Source: Bacteroidota bacterium
GTDB taxonomy: Bacteria > Bacteroidota > Bacteroidia > B-17B0 > Aurantibacillaceae
Assembly: GCA_016702705.1 (NCBI GenBank)
Contig: JADJDM010000018.1
Location: 117,385 to 181,384 of the forward strand
Direction of reading: 5' to 3'
DNA: 64,000 nucleotides
The translations under genes and the position numbers were made by a program. The notes beneath the pieces are model-generated. The model saw only the letters and a program-made list of their open reading frames with translations. It ran no database searches and was not told where the DNA came from. This document shows positions 1 through 9,907 of this stretch, piece after piece (positions within the stretch are counted from its first letter, which is position 1; each line of letters begins with the position of its first letter).

Positions 1-2
1 TT

Positions 3-568
3 ATTGCAACGGGGGCAGGTTTAACTATCCCATTCATTAGTTTGTTTTTTAAAGAAGTACATGATTTTGATAAGGGGATTTTTCAATCATAAGCTCACTT
101 GCTGCTATTTTAGTTGCTTGGGCAGCCTTAATGGTTCCTAATATCAAGAAAAATATAGGGTACAAAATTGCAATTCCTGCCACTCAATCATTAGCTATTA
201 TGTCTTTAGTTGCAATGGCTACAACACAATTCTACAACCAGTTTACTATTGCTGCTATTATTGCAGTTATCTGCTATTTATTACGCCAGCCACTTATGAA
301 CGTTGCTGGCCCCATGACAACCGAAGTAGTAATGAATTACGTTGGAAAAAAGAACCAAGAAATGGTAAGTGCGCTCATTGCCGCCATTTGGAGCGGCAGT
401 TATTTCATTAGCGGTTTGATGGTTGCAGCTATGTTTGCAGATGGTGTTAGTTTTGTAAATGTATTCCTAATAACAGCGGCTCTATACGCTGTTGGGGTTG
501 TTTGGTATTATATTCTTATTTTAGATTACAATAAGAGAGAAAAGGCGGGTTTAATCGAAAATAATTAA
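3..568 (+). CDS. MFS-type membrane transporter, C-terminal part (5' end outside window, frameshifted)
   Basis: Only the last third of a major-facilitator-like permease is present. The translation is almost wholly hydrophobic helices, with a loop holding 'RQPLMNVAGP' followed by further membrane segments, and it ends in a short charged tail. Reading frame 3 is open from the window edge to a stop near position 90; frame 2 then continues without loss of similarity ('SLAAILVAWAALMVPN'), so a one-base indel lies at about 88-95. The part after position 131 alone has about four helices. The substrate cannot be told from this fragment. The next gene follows after 58 bases on the same strand. Confidence 0.6.
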
Positions 569-626
569 GCCTAATTTTGCACCTAATAATCCCCGAAAAA
601 TCTTATTTTAGCGTATTATTTTAATT

Positions 627-2827
627 ATGGCAAAGAACAAACAACAATTTAAAGCGGCAAAAATAGAAGAGAAAGGTATGTTCAGTATTTTTCCATTTGC
701 TTCTGCTCGAATAGCATATATCGTATTAAGTATAATTGGTTTTGCGTTTTATATTAATACCGTAAACAACGAATTTGCATTGGATGATGGTATTATCATT
801 CACAAAAACGAATTCGTGATGAAAGGCTCTAAAGGCATTAAAGATATCATGACGCATGCTGCTTATTACAGCTTTTACCGCCAAATGAATGCTGAAGATC
901 AATTAGCGGGTGGCCGTTATCGTCCGCTATCAGTTGTAAGTTTTGCTATCGAACAAAATTTTATTGGAACCTTTCCGGGTGGAAGAACCGACGCAAATAG
1001 TTGGGATATAAACAAAAATAATGTTCAAGACCCAGGTGAGGATGTAAATGAAGATGGTTTATACAATGAAAATGATGCATTAACGAGAGGCACAGGTTTA
1101 CGTCATTTCAACAATATGTTGTTCTATACACTTTCTATTTTAGTGTTATTTGGTTTCTTAAAAAACTATTTGTTCAAAAACAATTGGGATTTAGCCTTCC
1201 TTACAACGCTTTTGTTTGCAATACATCCAATACATACCGAGGTAGTGGCAAATATGAAAAGTAGAGATGAAATTTTTTCATTCCTATTCATCATTCTAAC
1301 CTTTATTTATACTTTTAAAGCTTTGGAATTTAAAAAGACAAGTCATTTTGTAATGGCTGGCTTTATGTATTTCCTTTCTTTATTAAGTAAAGAGTACGCT
1401 TTTACATTGGTTGCCATTATACCAATGATGATTTATATTTTCCGTCCTGAATTAATTGATTTTAAAGACAAAAAGCTTTGGATAACTTTTGGAGCCTTAC
1501 TAATTGCAGCTGCTGCAATGTATAAGATGAAAGAAAAAGCAATTCCGTTTTATATGTTGGTTGCATTGTTCTTTACTATTGGATCTTTATTTGTTCTATC
1601 AAAAGAATATAAAAACAAAAGCTTTGTTGCTTTATTTAGTTCATTAAGTATAGCGTTTGTTGCATACATGTGTTTCCGTTTGTTTTCAGTAACACTTAAG
1701 CCTGCTGTGCCTGATACAGAAGTGCTAAACAACCCATACTTATTTGCTACACCTGATGAAAAATGGGCTACCAAAATATTCGTATTACTTAAGTACATGA
1801 AATTACTTTTCATACCACATCCATTAAGTTCTGATTATTCATTTAACACCATAGCTTATCGTAAGTTTACAAGTTGGGATACTTTGCTATCATTGTTCTT
1901 ATATATTTCGCTTGCAGGTGTTACATTCTGGTTGTTCATTAAAAAACATCCATTAGCATTTGGATTAATTTTTTTCTTCGCTAATTTATTAATGATTGGT
2001 AATATACTTATGGATATTGGAGCTACCATGGGCGAACGTTTAATTTATCATTCATCTTTTGGATTTGCTTTGTGCATTGCTTGGTTATTAATTGAAGGGT
2101 TGAAGAAAATAAATCTCAGCCTCCCACTTCAAAAAAACATAGTTATAGGTCTTGCATTAGTACTTACTGGTTTATTTGGATACAAAACAATAGATCGTAA
2201 TGCTGAATGGAAAATGATATTACCTTATTTACTACTGATGTAAATACAGTTCCAAATAGTGTATTGTGTTTGGGTAACGCTGGCGCTCGTTGGATTGATT
2301 TATCTGAAAGACCAGAAAACAAAGATAGTACAACTGCCTATGTAAATAAAGCTATTGGTTATTTATCTCATGCATTAGAACTACATCCTAAATATGTAAA
2401 CGGTTACTTAAATTTAGGTTTAGCACAAATGAAACTAGGGCAATTGGATTCTGCCTATAATACTTGGACAAGAGCGCAAGCATTGTATCCTAGTAATCCT
2501 TATTTACAATCTTACTTCCCATACCTTGCTGTTAATTACATGAACAAAGGTGTAACACTTGGCCAAGCTGGAAAACTTGATGAAGCAACAAAGGCATTGG
2601 ACAAAGCTATCGCATGTAACCCTAACAGCTATGATGTTTGGTACAACTATGCTGGAGTTTATTTCACAAAAGGTAATTTCGAAAAAGCAAAGTTTGGATT
2701 TGAAAACGCGTTAAAATTAAATCCAAATTCGGAGCAAGCAAAAAATGGTTTAGGTGCAGCTACTACTAAATTAGCGGAGACACAAAATACTAATACTGTT
2801 GTGGCTTCTGTGCCGCCTAACAAATAG
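627..2827 (+). CDS. Multi-pass membrane protein with C-terminal TPR repeats (TMTC/DUF1736-like), frameshifted
   Basis: The first part (627-2243) has an N-terminal membrane segment, a soluble loop with a conserved 'GGRYRPLSVVSFAIEQ' stretch, and about ten further membrane helices including 'HPIHTEVVANMKSRDE'. This matches the Bacteroidota proteins that resemble TMTC or GT39/PMT-fold glycosyltransferases with TPRs. The second part (2207-2827) has three or four TPR units in a soluble tail ('GYLNLGLAQMKLGQLDSA', 'YNYAGVYFTKGNFEKA'). The two parts join at about 2212, where one A is missing from an A-run; restoring it gives 'EWKNDITLFTTDV', the usual linker into the TPRs. Full length is about 733 residues. 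A role in transferring sugars to secreted proteins is inferred from the family only. Confidence 0.75.
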
Positions 2828-2828
2828 T

Positions 2829-3800
2829 TTATTGCAACAACCTATAAACCGCGCTATATGGACTAATTGTACCAATTAAAACATCTTGTTCCAATTGTTT
2901 CACTTTATCCATCGCGGCTTTTTGTGCAATAAAATTATTTTTTAATTGTTCATCCAACAATCTTCTAAACGCAAATAAATTTTGCTCTTTACGTTTCAAA
3001 TCGAAAAAACCTTTTGTTGTTTGATGATGAACAAATTTTTTAATCATCTCATGAATTTCGTTAATACCAATTCCTTCGTATGACGAACATGTTTTTACTT
3101 CTGGAATCCAACCGCTTTCGTTTGGTGGTAAAAAATGTAAGGCATTTGCATATTCGGCTCTGGCACCTTTTGCTTTTGTTGCATTAGCACCATCGGCTTT
3201 TGTTATTGCAATTCCATCAGCCATTTCCATTATGCCCCGCTTAATACCTTGTAATTCATCACCTGCGCCTGCAAGCATTAATAACAAAAAGAAATCGCTA
3301 ATAGTGCTCACTTCTGTTTCGCTCTGCCCTACTCCAACTGTTTCAATAATGATGGTGTCAAATCCCGCAGCTTCGCATAACAAAGTTGCCTCGCGTGTTT
3401 TATATGTTACTCCGCCCAAACTCCCACTGGATGCAGAGGGACGAATAAATGCATTGGGATGAATGGACAATTTTTCCATTCGGGTTTTATCACCTAAAAT
3501 ACTTCCTTTACTAATGCTACTGCTTGGATCAATTGCTAGTACAGCTACCTTTTTTCCTTCTTCAATTAAATGCATTCCGAATGATTCGATAAACGTACTT
3601 TTGCCAACTCCCGGAACACCAGTAATACCAATACGTACCGACTTACCTGTAAAAGGCAAGATGGCATCAATTAATTCTTGCGCTAATTGTTTGTGTTCTA
3701 ATTTACTTGATTCAATTAAGGTAATGGCTTTACTTAATATAGCAATGTCGCCTGCTCTTAAGCCGTTAACATATTCTTGTATCGTAAGTAATCGACTCAT
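2829..3800 (-). CDS. meaB: Methylmalonyl-CoA mutase-associated GTPase MeaB
   Basis: A G3E-family P-loop GTPase that guards and repairs the B12-dependent methylmalonyl-CoA mutase. It gates cobalamin loading and removal of damaged cofactor. The Walker A motif 'GVPGVGKST' is at residues 61-69, followed by 'AIDPSSSISKGSILGDKTRM', the 'IETVGVGQSE' switch, and 'ITKADG' as the base-specificity loop. The C-terminal helical arm used for dimerisation is present. The length of 323 residues is normal and the frame is intact. It overlaps the start of the DUF486 gene downstream of its promoter side by one base (3800), so the two are probably co-transcribed. The mutase genes themselves are not in the window. 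Confidence 0.93.
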   Translation of the reverse strand: MSRLLTIQEYVNGLRAGDIAILSKAITLIESSKLEHKQLAQELIDAILPFTGKSVRIGITGVPGVGKSTFIESFGMHLIEEGKKVAVLAIDPSSSISKGSILGDKTRMEKLSIHPNAFIRPSASSGSLGGVTYKTREATLLCEAAGFDTIIIETVGVGQSETEVSTISDFFLLLMLAGAGDELQGIKRGIMEMADGIAITKADGANATKAKGARAEYANALHFLPPNESGWIPEVKTCSSYEGIGINEIHEMIKKFVHHQTTKGFFDLKRKEQNLFAFRRLLDEQLKNNFIAQKAAMDKVKQLEQDVLIGTISPYSAVYRLLQ

Positions 3801-4168
3801 TATTTTTTAAATACAAAATATACTGCTGCAATAATGCAAAGAATAGCCGCGTAATGATTCCACTTTATTTCTTCGTTCTTAAAAACAATCACTGAAAAAA
3901 CCACAAACACTAATAAAGAAATAACCTCTTGAATAATTTTTAATTGCATCAAGCTAAAAGGTCCGCCATTACTATCATGCCCTATACGATTAGCGGGTAC
4001 TTGCAAGCAATATTCGAAAAATGCAATTAACCAGCTTATTAAAATAAAAGTAAGTAATCCCTTTTGCTCAAAAAATTTAAAATCCTTGAAACGTAAATGT
4101 CCGTACCAAGCAAGGGTCATAAAAACATTAGAGCCAATTAACAACAGTATTGTATAAAGAGCTCTCAT
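3800..4168 (-). CDS. DUF486 (DMT-superfamily-like) small membrane protein
   Basis: A 122-residue protein with four hydrophobic helices and the conserved central stretch 'EYCLQVPANRIGH' typical of DUF486, which is a four-helix family related to small multidrug-resistance/DMT transporters. The C-terminus is a short 'FVFKK' tail. The gene lies between the coiled-coil gene (11 bases upstream) and meaB (1-base overlap), so it is probably part of a three-gene minus-strand transcript. Function is unknown; transport is inferred only from the fold. Confidence 0.85.
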   Translation of the reverse strand: MRALYTILLLIGSNVFMTLAWYGHLRFKDFKFFEQKGLLTFILISWLIAFFEYCLQVPANRIGHDSNGGPFSLMQLKIIQEVISLLVFVVFSVIVFKNEEIKWNHYAAILCIIAAVYFVFKK

Positions 4169-4178
4169 GAATTAATAA

Positions 4179-5114
4179 TTAATCCAGTGTTAAAGTAGTT
4201 TGACCAATTACAGCGCCATCCGATGTAATCTCAATCATGTACTTACCAGGAAGTAAAGGTGAGTTTCCTTCGCAAGTTGTTGTTACACCAATTTCCGCAT
4301 TATTATAATTGATGTTTGTTTTACCTGCATAATATCCTGCTGAGTTATTGAAGATAAATTTATAGTTATCATCATAACTCTTTGCCATCTCTTTACCATC
4401 AGGAGTAATAATACGAACGTAAACATCTTTAGAACCGCTACGCGCGATTTTATTTTCGCCTAAACTAAAAGACACTTTAATTAAATCTGAACGTTTAGCT
4501 TTGCTTGTAGGTACTTGTTTTTTTCCGCCCGATTTAAGGTTAATACCTGTAGCTGTAATTGAAAAACAAGTTAAGATAGAACCCTTGTTAATAGTGGCCT
4601 GCAAATCTTGTTTATCTTTATCTAACTGAGATGTTTTTGTTTTCTCTTTGTTTAATTCGCCAGTTATTTCGTTTTTCTCAACAATTAATTTTTGATTCAA
4701 TGTATTTAACGAATCAATTGTTCTAACATAACCTTGCATAATTAAACGCAATGTTTCTGTTTCCTTTTTTAATTTAGAAATATAATATGCGTCGCCTTTG
4801 TGCTTTTCTGCATCTTTCAATAATTCTTCTATTTGCAATTTCTTTGCTTCGATATCAGCTTGCAAAGTTGCGTCGTTTGTTTGCAAAGTTGCGTACTCAT
4901 CTTTCAACTTCATCAAATCGTTCTTCACGTTATCACGCTCAACATAAACTGTTTTCACAATTTCTATTTGTTCATTAACACGTTTTTGTTCTTCACTAAA
5001 TTTAAAAAACAAAAAAGCATTCCCTCCTAAAGAAAGTGCAAATAAAATCCAAGGAATAATTCCTCCTCTTCTCTTTTTCTCTTCGGGCTGTTGTGTTGTG
5101 TTTGTACCTTCCAT
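4179..5114 (-). CDS. Membrane-anchored coiled-coil protein of unknown function
   Basis: 311 residues: a short charged N-terminus ('EEKKRRGG'), one membrane helix at about residues 18-38, a long heptad-rich coiled coil from about 40 to 175, and a beta-rich C-terminal domain of about 130 residues with 'VYVRIITPDGKEMAKS' and 'GKYMIEITSDG', which looks like an Ig-like or jelly-roll sandwich. Such anchored coiled-coil proteins are common in Bacteroidota, where the C-terminal domain would face the periplasm. I do not recognise a named function. It is the first gene of the minus-strand group with DUF486 and meaB. Confidence 0.7.
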   Translation of the reverse strand: MEGTNTTQQPEEKKRRGGIIPWILFALSLGGNAFLFFKFSEEQKRVNEQIEIVKTVYVERDNVKNDLMKLKDEYATLQTNDATLQADIEAKKLQIEELLKDAEKHKGDAYYISKLKKETETLRLIMQGYVRTIDSLNTLNQKLIVEKNEITGELNKEKTKTSQLDKDKQDLQATINKGSILTCFSITATGINLKSGGKKQVPTSKAKRSDLIKVSFSLGENKIARSGSKDVYVRIITPDGKEMAKSYDDNYKFIFNNSAGYYAGKTNINYNNAEIGVTTTCEGNSPLLPGKYMIEITSDGAVIGQTTLTLD

Positions 5115-5309
5115 GCAAATATAAAATTGATATAATGTACAAATTTAGGAATAAATGAATAGTTAATTGGCTCAAAACACCTTAATTATAAAAATCTAAA
5201 TGTTAGTAAACCTCCCTTTTAGTCACAATTGCATGTTTTTAGATAATTTTAACCCACAATGCAGACTAAACAGCACTAAATTTCGTTTCTTTACACTAAT
5301 AAACATATT

Positions 5310-6856
5310 ATGGAAAAACTGCAACTTCTTTGGGCCGATGATGAGATTGAATTATTAAAACCTCACATTTTATTTTTAGAACAAAAGGGATACGAAGTTA
5401 CCACTGCAAAAAGTGGCGACGAAGCATTGGATATTATTAAAGAGAAAACCTTTGATGCAGTTTTATTAGATGAAAACATGCCAGGTCTTAGCGGACTAGA
5501 AACACTTACTCGTTTAAAAGTTTTAAGAAACGGTTTACCCGTTATTATGATTACTAAAAGCGAAGAAGAATACATTATGGAAGATGCCATCGGTTCTAAA
5601 ATTGCCGATTATTTAATTAAGCCAGTTAACCCAAATCAAATTTTACTTTCATTAAAAAAGACTTTAGATAATCGTCGTTTGGTGAGTGAAAAAACAAATA
5701 CAGAGTATCGCAAAGATTTCCAACAAATAGGAATGACCATTAGCGACAAATTAAGTTTTGCTGAATGGTCGGAGTTGTACAAAAAATTATTTACTGGGAT
5801 TTAGAAATTGACAAAGCGCAAGACAAAAGCATGTTGGATGTATTAAAAATGCAAAAGACCGATGCCAATGCACAATTTTTCAAATTCATTGAAAAAAATT
5901 ACGTCAATTGGTTAAATGGGAAAGAAGCGCCGCACATGTCGCACACGCTTTTCAAAAATAAAATTGCCCCTGAAATTGATAAATCAGCTTCAACCTTTGT
6001 GTTGATGATTGATAATTTACGTTTTGACCAATGGAAAATTATTGAGCCAATAGTAAGTGAATATTTTAAAGTTGACACCGAAGAAATTTATTGCAGTATT
6101 TTACCAACTGCTACACAATACGCTCGTAATGCATTCTTTGCGGGTTTGTTGCCAAGCGAAATTGAAAAGCGTTTTCCTAATTGGTGGTTAAACGATGAAG
6201 ATGAAGGATTAAAAAATCAACATGAAGAGGATTTTTTAGGAGAACAATTAAAACGTTTAGGCAAAAATGTAAAATTCTCTTACAACAAAATAACCAACAT
6301 TGCTGCAGGAAAAAAATTAGCTGATGGTATTTCAAATCTTACACAAAATAAATTAAATGTTATCGTTTACAATTTCGTTGATATGCTTTCTCACGCGCGT
6401 ACCGATATGGAAGTTATTCGTGAGTTAGCTGATGATGAGCCTGCATACCGTTCTATCACACGCTCATGGTTCGAGCATTCACCATTGTTAGATATGATAA
6501 AACAAATTGCAGAAAAAAAATGCAGACTAATTATCACCACCGATCATGGAACAGTGCTTGTAAAAGATGCATCTAAAGTGATTGGCGATAAAAACGTAAA
6601 CACCAACTTACGTTACAAAACTGGCAAAACAATGGACTACAATAAAAAAGAAGTGTTCGAAATTAAAAATCCACACGATGCTTTTTTACCAAAACAACAT
6701 GTAAGTTCGGTTTACATTTTCGCGAAAGAAAATATGTTTTTTGCTTACCCTAATAATTTTAATTACTACGTAAATTATTATCGTAATACGTTTCAACATG
6801 GTGGGGTTTCCTTGGAAGAAATGTTGATTCCGTATGTGGCGCTGAGTGCTAAGTAG
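5310..6856 (+). CDS. porX: PorX: response regulator with PglZ phosphatase-like domain, T9SS regulator (frameshifted)
   Basis: PorX controls type IX secretion genes in Bacteroidota and works with the kinase PorY and the ECF sigma factor SigP. The N-terminal receiver domain (residues 1-125) has the acidic pair D10-D11, the phospho-acceptor D54 in 'VLLDENMPG' and the conserved K in 'LIKPVNP'. The second half is the PglZ alkaline-phosphatase-like domain, with 'FVLMIDNLRFDQW', 'LPTATQYARN', 'NFVDMLSHAR' and 'ITTDHGT', which carry the metal-site Asp, Thr and His residues. The halves are in different frames: one A is missing from an A-run at about 5785, and restoring it gives 'ELYKKIIYWDLEID'. Corrected length is about 516 residues, normal for PorX. 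Confidence 0.92.
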
Positions 6857-6888
6857 GAACGGATTTTAGATTTAACTAGGAAATAAAA

Positions 6889-6985
6889 CTCTGTGCTCCT
6901 CCGTGTAATCAGTGTCTCTGTGGTTAATTTTTACGATACATGATGTTTTGTAAATCTACCAAGGAGGCACGGAGAGCACTAAGTT
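6889..6985. repeat. Dispersed inverted repeat, copy A (family R1)
   Basis: The left arm (6889-6926, reading 'ctctgtgctcctccgtgt' and on to 'gtgtctctgtggtt') and the right arm (6958-6985, 'accaaggaggcacggagagc') are imperfect reverse complements. The left arm is almost identical, on the opposite strand, to the right arm of copy B at 46898-46934. It sits in the gap between porX and a secreted-protein gene. This is a well-known class of environmental intergenic repeat whose translations read like 'LTTETRR..' and 'CALCVSVV'. Confidence 0.8.
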
Positions 6986-7008
6986 ACAAGGAGGAAGAAA
7001 TTTAGAGA

Positions 7009-7770
7009 ATGAAAGTTATTTACACTATAATACTATTTCTTTTTTGGGGCGATAGTTTTGCTCAAAGCTCCAATCTAATTTACAATGGTGATTTTGAAAT
7101 TTACAATAAAGTTCCAACCGATTGGGGAGAGGCGTATAAACTAAACGAAGCTAAACCATACACTACAGGTGCATTTACACCAATAAGTTATTTCTACAAC
7201 ATTGAAGGAATAGGCTTTATGCCTTACAAAACAAAATTTGGTAATCAAGATGCATACAAAGGAAACGGATTTATTGGTGTTGGATTTTGTTTAAAAAGAA
7301 AATTCGTGCATCAAATTGAATTGCCTCTTCTCAAAACTCTTGACAAAGATTCTACATACATCATCTCAGCTTGGGTAAGCCTTGCAGATAAAGCCCACTA
7401 TGCACTTGATTTTATTTCTGCAACGCTTGACACTGTGCCGCATTTAGGTAAAAACAAAAACATTAATCTTTCACCTTTAATTGAATTAAGAAGCGATTCG
7501 AGTTACATAAAAGAAACCACTAATTGGATAAAAGTTAGTTGCGAATACAAAGCAAAAGGTGGAGAAAAATATTTTATTCTTGGTGGCATAATGCCTAGCA
7601 CAAACAATAAAGTCTTCTACAAAAAACAAAAAATGCCATTCAAATTTTCATTGAATTATATTTTTGCAAGGAACACAAGTTATTATTTTATTGACGATAT
7701 TAGCATAAAGAAGAAAAATCTAATTACTACCATAAATAGTACTGACGAATTTAGCACTGAACCAAAATGA
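7009..7770 (+). CDS. Secreted protein with a carbohydrate-binding-like N-terminal fold
   Basis: 253 residues with a clear signal peptide (about residues 1-18, ending 'GDSFAQ'). The mature protein opens with 'NLIYNGDFEIYNKVPTDW', the usual start of jelly-roll domains in Bacteroidota surface proteins, and later has 'TSYYFIDDISI', the closing strand of that fold. No C-terminal T9SS sorting domain is visible. Its stop overlaps the next start (ATGA at 7767-7770), so the two are translationally linked. A decayed copy of its 3' end is present at 9779-9905. Function unknown; a surface or periplasmic adhesin-like role is a guess from the fold. Confidence 0.7.
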   Translation: MKVIYTIILFLFWGDSFAQSSNLIYNGDFEIYNKVPTDWGEAYKLNEAKPYTTGAFTPISYFYNIEGIGFMPYKTKFGNQDAYKGNGFIGVGFCLKRKFVHQIELPLLKTLDKDSTYIISAWVSLADKAHYALDFISATLDTVPHLGKNKNINLSPLIELRSDSSYIKETTNWIKVSCEYKAKGGEKYFILGGIMPSTNNKVFYKKQKMPFKFSLNYIFARNTSYYFIDDISIKKKNLITTINSTDEFSTEPK

Positions 7771-9710
7771 AACTATTTTATACCATATCATTACTTCTTT
7801 TTTTGAGTGTTGTGTTTGCGCAAAATAGCAAATTGAAAGGGATTTGGGTTGAATATAAAAGAGAGGTCATTGGGGACACGAACATCGCCGCTTATACGTT
7901 AGATGGCTCTCCTTTTAACGTTAGTGATGTATATGAATTCGAAAATGATTCGGTTTATTATATTCCCAATGAAGCAGACGAATTATATTGTAATTTATCT
8001 CACGACACTTTAGCTCTAATGAATCCTAGCGTACTTCATTGCGATTGTAATGTCTGGCCACATTACTATTTCTATAACTTGTTAATTTTAAATGAGAGCC
8101 AACTTATTCTTTCTGAAGTTTGCGACAGTGGTCAATTTGGATACAAAAAATATTTCAAAAAAGTAAAAAGGCACAAAAAATCAAGGCCGCCAATAAAAGA
8201 CCGAGTAGATATAGAGGCAAAATTCCCTGGTGGAGAGGATTCTTTAACTGCATATATCAAAAGAAACATCGATACAACAAGCTTAATACCAATTAAGAGT
8301 AATCATGATGTAACAGTTGCAATAGTATTAAGTATAAATTCATCAGGAAAAATTACAGAGGTAGAAATTAAAGGCCACCCATCAAGGCAATATGCTAGAG
8401 AAATTATTCGGCTAGTCAAACTAATGCCCAATTGGATTCCCGCACAAAATTCTCAAATACTTTCAAGTGATATTAACGCTAAACCGAAAAATATATCCTC
8501 TGAAAATTATTATACTATTTTACCATTAAATCAAAATAATTTCAGCAAGCATTCTAACATAATGAAAGCTCTTTATACTATATCACTATTTCTATTTATA
8601 AAATGTGGTTTTGCACAAAAATACAAATTGGAAGGCATTTGGGTTGAGTATAAAAAAGAGACCATTGGAGATACTAGCCTTAATTATGTCAAGGAACTGC
8701 AAAAACTCAAATTACCACTAGCTACCTATGAATTTTTTTCCGATTCACATTTTGTATGTTCTGATAAACTTAATTATATAATTGATTATAAACTTAATGG
8801 AGATACAATTACTTATATCAATGAAATAGAATCTGAATATAAAGGAGACGTGAACTTGCGTTCACTTTATTACCTCCGTCATTTTCATTTCAAAGCTATA
8901 GATACACTCATATTAGAAGACTTCGTTCAATCAAAAGATTTTGGATATAGGTCGTATCTAAAAAAAGTAACGAAATGGCCAAAACCAACATTCAACGAAA
9001 AAATGCTATTCGGAAAATGGCTTGTATACAAACAAGAAATTGTTGGGGACGCAAACACCGAAGACTACTTATTCAATAACAATTTCGCAAACAATATTAC
9101 CTATCAATTTTTTGAAGACAACTCATTTACAATGTGTGGAGAAACCTCTAATTGCTGTAAACATTTTCATGAGTTTGAATTAAATTCTGATGTATTAACT
9201 TTATTAATAGCTCATGGTGATCAGCATTCCTATCCTGGTCCACACTTTACTGTTTCGATGCCAAAGCAAAATGAAATGATTTTTACCGATGCCGTGGACA
9301 CAGCATACTTTGCCAAAAGGATTTACTTAAAGAGAATCCAAACCTATTCAGGCAAAACAAATTCTAATCTTCGACCCATCGATAAAGAAGCAGAATTCCT
9401 TGGTGGATTGGATTCATTAAGTAGTTTCTTTTTAACAAACGACAAAAACAAATTAATTTATCCAAAAGACAATAAACATTTTTCTGTAGTACATCTAACT
9501 CTTACAATTGATGAATTTGGAAAAGTAATAGATGCTGAAGTTAAGGATTATCCAAAAAGAAAGCTTGCTAAAGAAGCTATACGCATTGCTAAACTTCTTC
9601 CAAATTGGATTCCAGCCAAAAGCCTACAACTTGATTCACCAAACATTGATGCTCCTGAGATTAATGTTAAATCTATGGTTGATGTTTATGTTCCAATTCG
9701 AAAACAATAA
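7767..9710 (+). CDS. Secreted fusion of two paralogous units, each with a 'GxWVEYKxExxGD' domain and a TonB-C-like domain
   Basis: The 647-residue frame is two genes in one. Unit 1 (residues 1-265) has a signal peptide, a 'GIWVEYKREVIGDT' domain, and a TonB-C-like domain (about 147-235: 'EAKFPGGEDSL', 'INSSGKITEVEI', 'LMPNWIPA'). At residue 266 (ATG at 8562, in frame) a second full signal peptide appears ('MKALYTISLFLF'), followed by 'GIWVEYKKETIGDTS', then a further 'GKWLVYKQEIVGDAN' copy, then a second TonB-C-like domain (about 538-625). Either unit 1 has lost its stop codon or an indel error joined them. TonB-C-like domains of this 'FPGG' type are common as envelope proteins in Bacteroidota. 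Exact function unknown. Confidence 0.65.
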   Translation: MKLFYTISLLLFLSVVFAQNSKLKGIWVEYKREVIGDTNIAAYTLDGSPFNVSDVYEFENDSVYYIPNEADELYCNLSHDTLALMNPSVLHCDCNVWPHYYFYNLLILNESQLILSEVCDSGQFGYKKYFKKVKRHKKSRPPIKDRVDIEAKFPGGEDSLTAYIKRNIDTTSLIPIKSNHDVTVAIVLSINSSGKITEVEIKGHPSRQYAREIIRLVKLMPNWIPAQNSQILSSDINAKPKNISSENYYTILPLNQNNFSKHSNIMKALYTISLFLFIKCGFAQKYKLEGIWVEYKKETIGDTSLNYVKELQKLKLPLATYEFFSDSHFVCSDKLNYIIDYKLNGDTITYINEIESEYKGDVNLRSLYYLRHFHFKAIDTLILEDFVQSKDFGYRSYLKKVTKWPKPTFNEKMLFGKWLVYKQEIVGDANTEDYLFNNNFANNITYQFFEDNSFTMCGETSNCCKHFHEFELNSDVLTLLIAHGDQHSYPGPHFTVSMPKQNEMIFTDAVDTAYFAKRIYLKRIQTYSGKTNSNLRPIDKEAEFLGGLDSLSSFFLTNDKNKLIYPKDNKHFSVVHLTLTIDEFGKVIDAEVKDYPKRKLAKEAIRIAKLLPNWIPAKSLQLDSPNIDAPEINVKSMVDVYVPIRKQ

Positions 9711-9778
9711 ACTGATATACTTATCGTTTAGATTATTAGCCCAATAGTTGAATTCAAATATTAAAAATTCAATTAACT

Positions 9779-9907
9779 ATTTTCCATTCCAGTTTTCATT
9801 GAATTATTTTCGTAAGAAATAACAGTCACTATTTTATTGACGATAATAACATAAGAAAGAAAAATTGGAATGCTATTGTAAATAGTGCCTAATAATTTAG
9901 TAATTAA
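9779..9907 (+). pseudogene. Decayed copy of the 3' end of the gene at 7009-7770
   Basis: This intergenic stretch aligns with 7630-7766. Shared blocks in the same order are 'ttttcattgaattat', 'tattttattgacgat', a 'cataa-gaa-gaaaaat' block and 'taaatagt', then 'aatttag' just ahead of the next start codon. The reading frame is destroyed by small indels. It marks the left edge of a tandem duplication that carried the end of the 7009 gene plus the following paralogue. Confidence 0.75.

Noticed and set aside
5103..5125. TATATTTG promoter box touching the ATG of the coiled-coil gene at 5114
   Set aside because: The box ends one base before the ATG, so a transcript from it would start inside the gene, and no later Met gives a better start. 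It may be chance in AT-rich sequence.
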